64,000 bases of DNA. Origin: Blastocystis sp. Blastoise (Eukaryota > Sar > Bigyra > Opalinata > Blastocystidae). Location of the stretch: NCBI GenBank assembly GCA_039096225.1, contig JBBPEB010000003.1, positions 248,001 to 312,000 on the forward strand, given 5' to 3'. The position numbers and the translations under genes were made by a program. Below are positions 57,597-64,000 of the stretch, piece after piece (the first letter of the stretch is position 1; every line of letters starts with the position of its first letter). The notes under the pieces are model-generated. The model was not told where the DNA came from, did no database searches, and saw nothing but the letters and a program-made list of their open reading frames with translations.

Positions 57597-59278
57597 GTTA
57601 AAAATCTGATTTAAAGTGGAACAATAAAACGGATAACAATAATGATTGAAGTTAGAAACTATACTAAATGAATAATAATAAAGCGCCTTTAAAAGTTATT
57701 TAAAAGTTATTGCAAGCAAATTATTTATTTAGTAATAAGCTTCACACGAAATAAATTACTTTTGAGTCACAAAAGTCCAAAAAAAAAATGAAACCAACTA
57801 GATGACCAGAGATGCACCCTATTATTGGACGGTTTCATTCCATAAAGAATAACAATATATTAACGGGGATTTTACCTTATTTTAGTGAATACTTCAATAT
57901 TCTCTTGAATATTCATTACAACGTGTTAAAAATGAATTTTTTATTTTTAATTGTTTAGTCGTAATTTCTTTGTAATGTATCGATCAGTTTTATTTGATTA
58001 GGAAGTTATGATGGTATTGAATTCAATTCTGTTATAAATTGAATAATATTTACAGAAAAGACACATAAAAACATAAAAGAAATCAGAATAGATACATTGT
58101 TTTTTCTAATTGAATCAGAAAACGGTTCTGCCCAATTCATTTGTAACAATACTATTTAGGGGATATTTACTATTCTTGGTTAACCAATAAAAACAAAACT
58201 CAATCATAACGCCAATTTGATTGAAACATTTTAAACTAGAAGCATTATTACTGGATAAAAATGTCAACGAAACATCTCTTTGGACTGTTTAGCAAATGAA
58301 GTATTGTTCCATATAAATAAATAGGGTCATCAGAATCTCCATTCATTTGCTTCCAAAGACTTTTTTTTTGAGATTATTTTTTAGTATTGGTTAATGGTCA
58401 ACAATTCATAAGTATTTATTGGATAGCATAGATGACAGTAGATGCGTAATTAAACTGACAGATGTATTCTATTCACTGATTTCTTTTATTCCTTTTTATC
58501 GGACCATTAACGTTATAATTAATATTTATGTTATACAATTCATTTGCTTCTTTTAATTTATTCCATATATTTCGTTTATATTACAGATGAAACATGATAC
58601 ATCATTTGAAGGTTGTCGTAAACACTCCAACCTTCAATTGTTTGGAATTTGATTAACAAACAGTATCTCATATTATATCTATCTATATACATGAGTATAA
58701 TGAATTCTATTTACATTTTCTAAAACTTATTTTAAGCCAAAAACCACATTATTTAAACCTTTTTCTAAAGATAAATACAAAAACTTGTTTTTTTTTCTTT
58801 TATAAACCATGTTCTTTTTCGTCACAAACATTAAGGAAGTGTATTTCACTATTGTTTATTTTGGAATTATAAAATAACGGTAATAACTTAATAATGTAAT
58901 GTGAAAGAGCGAGTGGTTAGAAACTAATTTTACGTGTTTTAATTTGAACCGATATTCTATATTATGCCCAATAATGTAAATGAATATAATTTCCTACATA
59001 AAGTTATTACAAAAATTAATATCACTTCAAAAGATGAGAAATATTGTTAAGTTTAGTATTTAGAACTTATAAATAAGTATGCATTTAAAAAAAAAATTAA
59101 CAAGATTATGGTTATTGAAATAATTATTATATAAAAAATTGAAAAAAGAAAATAAAAGAAAAGGGAGACTTTGAGTTTTATTCGTGATTATGGATAAGAA
59201 ATGAGTAAAATGATAAATGGTGGTGTGTGAACATTGCTTTTTAATAAATACTCCATATTCTACATAGAAAAGTCTAAA
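57597..59278. other. divergent intergenic region
   Basis: About 1.7 kb between the divergent starts of the Mei2-like gene and eIF3i, so it should contain two promoters. No long frame, RNA gene or transposon end is seen. Confidence 0.5.
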
Positions 59279-60381
59279 ATGGTAATTATTCTTCTTCTAC
59301 TAGTTTTTTATAGTTTGTTATAGAGACCTATTTTATTAAAAGGACATGAAAGATCAATTACATTTTTAAAATATAACAAAGAAGGTGATATATTCTTCAG
59401 TTGTGGTAAAGATAAGGAACCTACTTTATGGTGTGCTGAAAATGGTCAAAGAATTGGTACATATATTGGTCACAATGGTTCTATTTGGCATATTGATGTC
59501 ACTAGTGATTCAAAGTACTGTATTACTGCTTCTGGTGACCAAACTTGTAAAATCTGGGAAGTTCAAACAGGAAAATGTCTTTGTACTTTAGATCACAAAC
59601 AACCTGTTCGTGTTGTTGGTATTAGTGAAGATGACAAGAGATTCTTTACTTGTGTAGATGCTTTTGCTGGAGAATCCGCTAAGATTCTTATTTGGGATAT
59701 CCCTGAAGATATTCGTACTATTACAACTCCTACTACAGTTATAAGTGAATTAGGTTTTCTTAATGAATCTCATCATATTAATGACGCTATCTGGACTCCA
59801 GCTAATGAAGGCATTCTTGTTGCGTATATAGATATTATTAATATTATTTTTTTTTTAAATTTATATTCTTATATATTTATATTCATTATTATTATTTTTT
59901 TTAAATTTATATTCTTCTATATTTATATATTCATTATTGTTATTATTTTTTTAATTTATATTCTTATATATTTATATTCATTATTATTATTTTTTTTTAA
60001 ATTTATATTCTTATATATATAGAGGTCAAGATGGATATGTTCGTTGTTTTAATCCTATTACTGGAGAAATCATGAGAGAAGTTAAGGCTCATAAGTATAT
60101 ATATTATTATTATTATTATTATGTTTATGTTTATGCTTATTATTATTGTAATCTTATTTATTTTTACAAACATTTCTAATATGTGTATATATATAGTAAT
60201 AGTGTTAATAGTGTTGCCCTCTCTAAGGATGGTCTTTTCTTCTTAACTGCCAGTACTGATGCTACTGCTAAATTATTTGAGACTTTCTCTTTTGAACATG
60301 TATATACATATAAAACAGACAGACCTCTTAACAGTGGAGCTATCTCTCCTATATTAGATCAAGTATATATAATAATATATA

Positions 60382-60434
<53 letters not shown>

Positions 60435-60530
60435 GGTTGTTGTTGTTGGTGGTACTGAAGCACGTGATGTCACTACCTCCAAAAATGTGAATATGGAAGT
60501 ATATATATATATATTATTATTATTATCGTG

Positions 60531-60614
<84 letters not shown>

Positions 60615-60995
60615 AATATATCAATAGACTTTATTCTTCTCTCTTCCTCTTCAAGAAGAGATTGGCCGTGTAAAAGGTCACTTTGGTACCATGAACTGCA
60701 TTGCTTTTAATCCTGATGGAAGAAGTTTTATATATATATATTATTATTATTATTATTATTATACTTATTCTTATATACATATATTTCTATAGTTTTATAA
60801 CAGGGGGAGAAGATGGTTTTATTCGTTTACATTTCTTTGATAAAAATTATTTTGAACAAGTATATAGATTATTATTATATATAAAATAAATAAATAATAA
60901 TATAATTATAGGATAAATTAGCTGAAAAGGAATTACGTTACATCGATAGTCTTGCTCGTAAACAAGAAGAAAAACGAAAACAACTTCTTGAATAA
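59279..60995 (+). CDS. EIF3I: translation initiation factor eIF3 subunit i (TRIP-1)
   Basis: Eight exons: 59279-59281, 59324-59823, 60023-60094, 60197-60362, 60436-60498, 60628-60725, 60793-60859, 60912-60995, giving 350 residues. It is a seven-bladed WD40 propeller in the eIF3 complex on the 40S ribosome. Motifs: [21 protein letters not shown] at the start (split over blade 1), [56 protein letters not shown] and [13 protein letters not shown]. The coding sequence of exon 1 is only the ATG, because a 42-nt intron follows directly. Intron 6 (60726-60792) has a 9-bp direct repeat, AGTTTTATA, at both edges and cannot be spliced in frame as GT-AG. A Lys/Glu-rich tail follows blade 7. Confidence 0.95.
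59830..60010. repeat. about 52-bp tandem repeat in eIF3i intron 2
   Basis: Three to four imperfect copies of a unit with a poly-T stretch, AAATTTATATTCTTATATA and TTCATTATTATTA. The repeats account for most of this 199-nt intron. Confidence 0.8.
60530..60613. repeat. (TTA)n microsatellite in eIF3i intron 5
   Basis: A pure TTA run of roughly 80 nt inside an intron; it gives a false poly-Ile frame. Confidence 0.9.
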
Positions 60996-61309
60996 ACTGT
61001 CTTAATTGTTATTAATCTCATTTTTATTTAAATATATTATATGTTTTTATTTGTTTTGTTCTATTTGAATCGAAGTATTATGTATTCATTATCTATATAT
61101 GTATAGTTTTAAATAAATCCATATTTTGATTATCTATTTGTTCTTTCTGTATGTATTTCTACCCATATATTCTATATATAACATTTATTACATAAATATT
61201 TTTTTAAATTAAAAGTTTCACCAAATGATTTTTTTCTATACATTCACTTATACGATACATAAAACCATGATGAATTAAATTTCAAATTCTCTTTAATTAA
61301 AAGGTTGAA
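60996..61309. other. intergenic spacer
   Basis: About 315 nt, T-rich at the eIF3i end, between two plus-strand genes. No gene seen. Confidence 0.5.
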
Positions 61310-62636
61310 ATGACTTTCAAAATTAAAAATGAAACACATTATTTTTTAAAAACTTTTTTTCGATTATTCGGTTATTCAAAAATGGCTGATGACGACAGTA
61401 AGCATTGCAGCGATATGCATGCTCCAGATAATTGGAATCGTGTTTTATATGAAGGTTCTTATGGAAAGGATAACTATGTTGAAAAAACGTTCTTACAATC
61501 TTTATTTATTAATCCTGACTATGGTACGGTGAGCGTCTTACAATATTTCTATTCAAATATTCCGTTTGCTGTTAAAATATTGGCAATCACTATACCTTTA
61601 GTAAATGATTATCTTTGCTATATTTATGTAGAATTAGGTTTTACTCTTTATTATATGTGATTTAATGGAAGAAGGTATTTCTTTGTCTGGTTATGGATCC
61701 CATTTACTCATTGGATTTCTACTTGGTGGAAGTATATGCTGGATTTTTGCAACAAGATTTATGAAACGAATTCGTAATTCACTTGTTATTAAAACCATGA
61801 ATTGGCTTTGTAGAATTGTTATTTATTTCTGTTTGTTTTCTCTTAGACAAGAGATTATAGGTACAACCGTAATTGTTATAGATACAATCGTATTGATGGT
61901 TTATTTATTTATTTGTCCTATTCTTGATAGAACGTATATATATCTTTTCATTTTTATATTCTTTATATATATATACTAAAACAATAATCAATAGAATAAT
62001 GATAATTATGATTTTCATAACTATTAATATTTTCTCTAGTCAATTATCCTCATTTTCTTTGAGTGTATACAGTATATTTATACTAATTACATCTCTCTTT
62101 CTTCCTTCTCTTCCTTCTCTTCTCTTCTATCTCCCTCTTTCATTCCTCTTTGCAGTCTCCGTCAGCTATATACCTTCTTATTATCCTGTATATTTATTTA
62201 TATTTATTATTCTATTTATTATTATTTTTTTATTATATTTGTTATTATATTATTTATTATATTTGTTATTATATTATTTATTATATTTGTTATATTTATT
62301 ATATTTATTATAATTATATATTTATTATTATTATATTTATTTTATTAATTCTATTTGTTATATTTATTATTATTATTATTTATTATATTTATTATTATAT
62401 ATTCCTTATAGAAATATTACAAAGTTTTGAGTTTATACGTAGTTCTCATTTCTATTCTCTGTTTCCTATTATATTATTTTCATAATATATATATGTGTAA
62501 CGTATACTCAATAATAATGGGATATACACTTCTTATTGGTCCATTTATTCAGTATTACTTCCAGTTTGATAAGCAAGTCTATATGGGTCCGTGGATTATT
62601 CCTCGCGTTCCTGTAGTATCGTATCATGAAGAATAA
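61310..62636 (+). CDS. PIGC: PIG-C / GPI2-like subunit of GPI-GlcNAc transferase
   Basis: Four exons: 61310-61600, 61638-61933, 62040-62187, 62412-62636, giving 319 residues. The N-terminus has the family block NWNRVLYEGSYGKDNYVEKTFL (PIG-C has W-x-K-VLY...YPDNYVD..FL). A hydrophobic core with six to eight membrane helices follows, and the chain ends in YMGPWIIPRVPV, matching the conserved GPWDEA-type C-terminus. PIG-C stabilises the enzyme complex on the cytosolic face of the ER that starts GPI-anchor synthesis. Intron 1 is 37 nt and in phase. There is an alternative start at MADDDSK (61382), which would give a cytosolic N-terminus closer to that of PIG-C; both are in frame. Confidence 0.85.
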
Positions 62637-63205
62637 ACATATAAACAAGAAGAATCTTAAATATTGTATTTATCATAAACAATTACTCTCTATATATATA
62701 TAGAATACACTTTCTATGAGTGTTTTTTATATATAATAATGATAACCATTTTATTTTATTATCTTATACATATATTTCTCTTTATATTAAACAATATATT
62801 TTACAAACAATACATATTTATAACTTTTTTTTTCTATATTAATATCTTTATATAATTATTCTTGCACGTTCTTTAATATATTAGCATAATTTCTTTATTG
62901 TTCTCATAGGATAACAAACAGGTTTTGTTGAATAATATATTTTTATTATTATTATTATAAATAATTGATCATTTCTACTATGATTTTTGTATTTTAATGT
63001 AGTATTAAAATATAGTATTGAGGAATATATATGTAATTAACATTTTTTTATTTACTACATATTAAGCATTGAATATATATATATTTAATTTTAAAAATAT
63101 ATTCCCAGAAATACATATGAGCAAAAGAAAAATAGTAATTTATCATAATATATAACTATAAAATGGGCTTAAAACATCGATAATAATATGATAGATCAAT
63201 AAAGA
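62637..63205. other. convergent intergenic region
   Basis: About 570 nt between the 3' ends of PIG-C and the partial ARM/HEAT-like gene. T-rich on the left; no gene seen. Confidence 0.5.
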
Positions 63206-64000
63206 TTACTGATTATAATGTTTTAATGTATTTAAAGCCAACTCTTTTACTGCGGGATTTGAATCTTCTGCACATATACTTAAATACGTAATGATATTAA
63301 TATTTTCATTTTTATCCGTATTAATATTCAGTAATAATTCCAACAATTTACATGTATCCTTTATAGTAGAGTAGTTATATAATAATAGTAGTTATATAGT
63401 ATAGTGTATAATAGAATATAGTTGATGGAAATAATAAATAGTATATCATTAATTGAATATAATAAATAGTATATCATTAATTGAATTTAATGAATATAAA
63501 TGTATATAATAGCATATATTATAAAGAATAAAATAATAAATAATATATATATATATATCATTACAAGTCTTATATTAATGATTTTGTCCTTAGTAAGTAT
63601 AGAAAATGCAGGATAGAGAGTAGGTATAGTATTAGATATACGATCAAATGGAGAGGAATAGAGAGACAGAAGAGTCTATTATTTATATAATAAATAATAA
63701 ATAATAAATAATAAATAATAAATAATAAATAATAAATAATAAATAATAAATAATAAATAATAAATAATAAATAATAAATAATAAATAATAAATAATAAAT
63801 AATAAATAATAAATAATAAATAATAAATAATAAATAATAAATAATAAATAATAAATAATAAATAATAAATAATAAATAATAAATAATAAATAATAAATAA
63901 TAAATAATAAATAATAAATAATAAATAATAAATAATAAATAATAAATAATAAAATAATAAATAATAAATAATAAATAAAATAATAATAATATATACATTA
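63206..64000 (-). CDS. ARM/HEAT-repeat-like protein, 3' end (partial)
   Basis: Two minus-strand exons are visible, 63206-63358 and 63565-63675, joined by a GT-AG intron of 206 nt. The spliced tail includes FDRISNTIPTLYPAFSIL, LDTCKLLELLLNINTDK and CAEDSNPAVKELALNTLKHY, helical repeats that resemble ARM or HEAT units, ending at TAA 63206-63208. Upstream is an intron filled with a satellite, and the remaining exons lie beyond the window. The specific family cannot be named from about 87 residues. Confidence 0.55.
63681..63985. repeat. 7-bp satellite (TAAATAA)n
   Basis: About 270 nt of almost perfect TAAATAA repeats, roughly 39 copies, broken near 63953 and continuing imperfectly towards the window end. 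It lies inside an intron of the partial gene and is unlike the di- and trinucleotide runs elsewhere in the window. Confidence 0.92.

Noticed and set aside
63681-63985. Telomere or CRISPR-like array
   Set aside because: The heptamer has no G-rich strand and no spacers; it is a simple satellite inside an intron.

Overview
The window is nuclear DNA of a microbial eukaryote: extremely AT-rich, with genes cut into many exons by introns that usually begin GTATAT and end TATAG, plus one nuclear-type tRNA-Lys. I rebuilt nearly every gene by splicing from the bases; each complete model keeps an open frame, has a coding length divisible by three and ends in a genomic stop codon. The strongest taxonomic hint is a fused SufC-SufB gene with an archaeal-type SufB. 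That fusion is known from anaerobic protists such as Blastocystis, Pygsuia and Stygiella. Introns down to 35 nt also recall Blastocystis, but this DNA is far more AT-rich and the stop codons are encoded rather than made by polyadenylation. An AT-rich relative (for example of the Proteromonas/opalinid kind) is my inference, not a proof.

Layout. 1-5.1 kb: the 3' end of one ADCK1-like ABC1 kinase gene, a complete tandem paralogue, and a DUF1295 membrane enzyme, then tRNA-Lys(CTT). 5.6-10.6 kb, minus strand: a Kir-type potassium channel with an altered selectivity filter, Xaa-Pro dipeptidase and a tiny unknown gene. 11.9-15.1 kb, plus strand: sufCB. 15.5-24.5 kb, minus strand: an N-myristoylation-type EF-hand protein, eIF4A-III, and a 22-exon BTB/LRR-like protein. 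26.4-32.3 kb: a complete 5,953-bp hAT transposon with a perfect 8-bp target-site duplication and an open, three-exon transposase. 32.5-42.5 kb: two tandem paralogous secreted cysteine-rich proteins. 43.4-45.6 kb: a Tat-SF1/Cus2-like splicing factor. 46.1-51.1 kb, minus strand: a phospholipase-B-like lysosomal hydrolase, with a 140-bp hAT MITE just upstream, and a parkin-like RBR ligase. 51.1-55.6 kb: gene-poor A-rich DNA. 55.7-57.6 kb, minus strand: a Mei2-like RRM protein. 59.3-62.6 kb, plus strand: eIF3i and PIG-C. The window ends in the 3' part of an ARM/HEAT-like gene whose intron holds a 7-bp satellite.

The genes do not form one pathway. Themes are iron-sulfur cluster assembly (sufCB), RNA splicing and translation (eIF4A-III, Tat-SF1, eIF3i, Mei2-like), lysosome/secretory functions (PLB-like, the two secreted proteins, PIG-C) and signalling.

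The most unusual signals are in splicing. Among about 126 introns, six need a boundary other than GT-AG to keep conserved proteins in frame, and one more looks like a genuine U12-type AT-AC intron. Other leads are a His/Cys cluster in the SufC-SufB linker, the hAT/MITE pair sharing termini, a transposase intron that separates the catalytic D, D and E residues, a tRNA-like folded element inside the transposon, and the TIGYT filter in the Kir channel.
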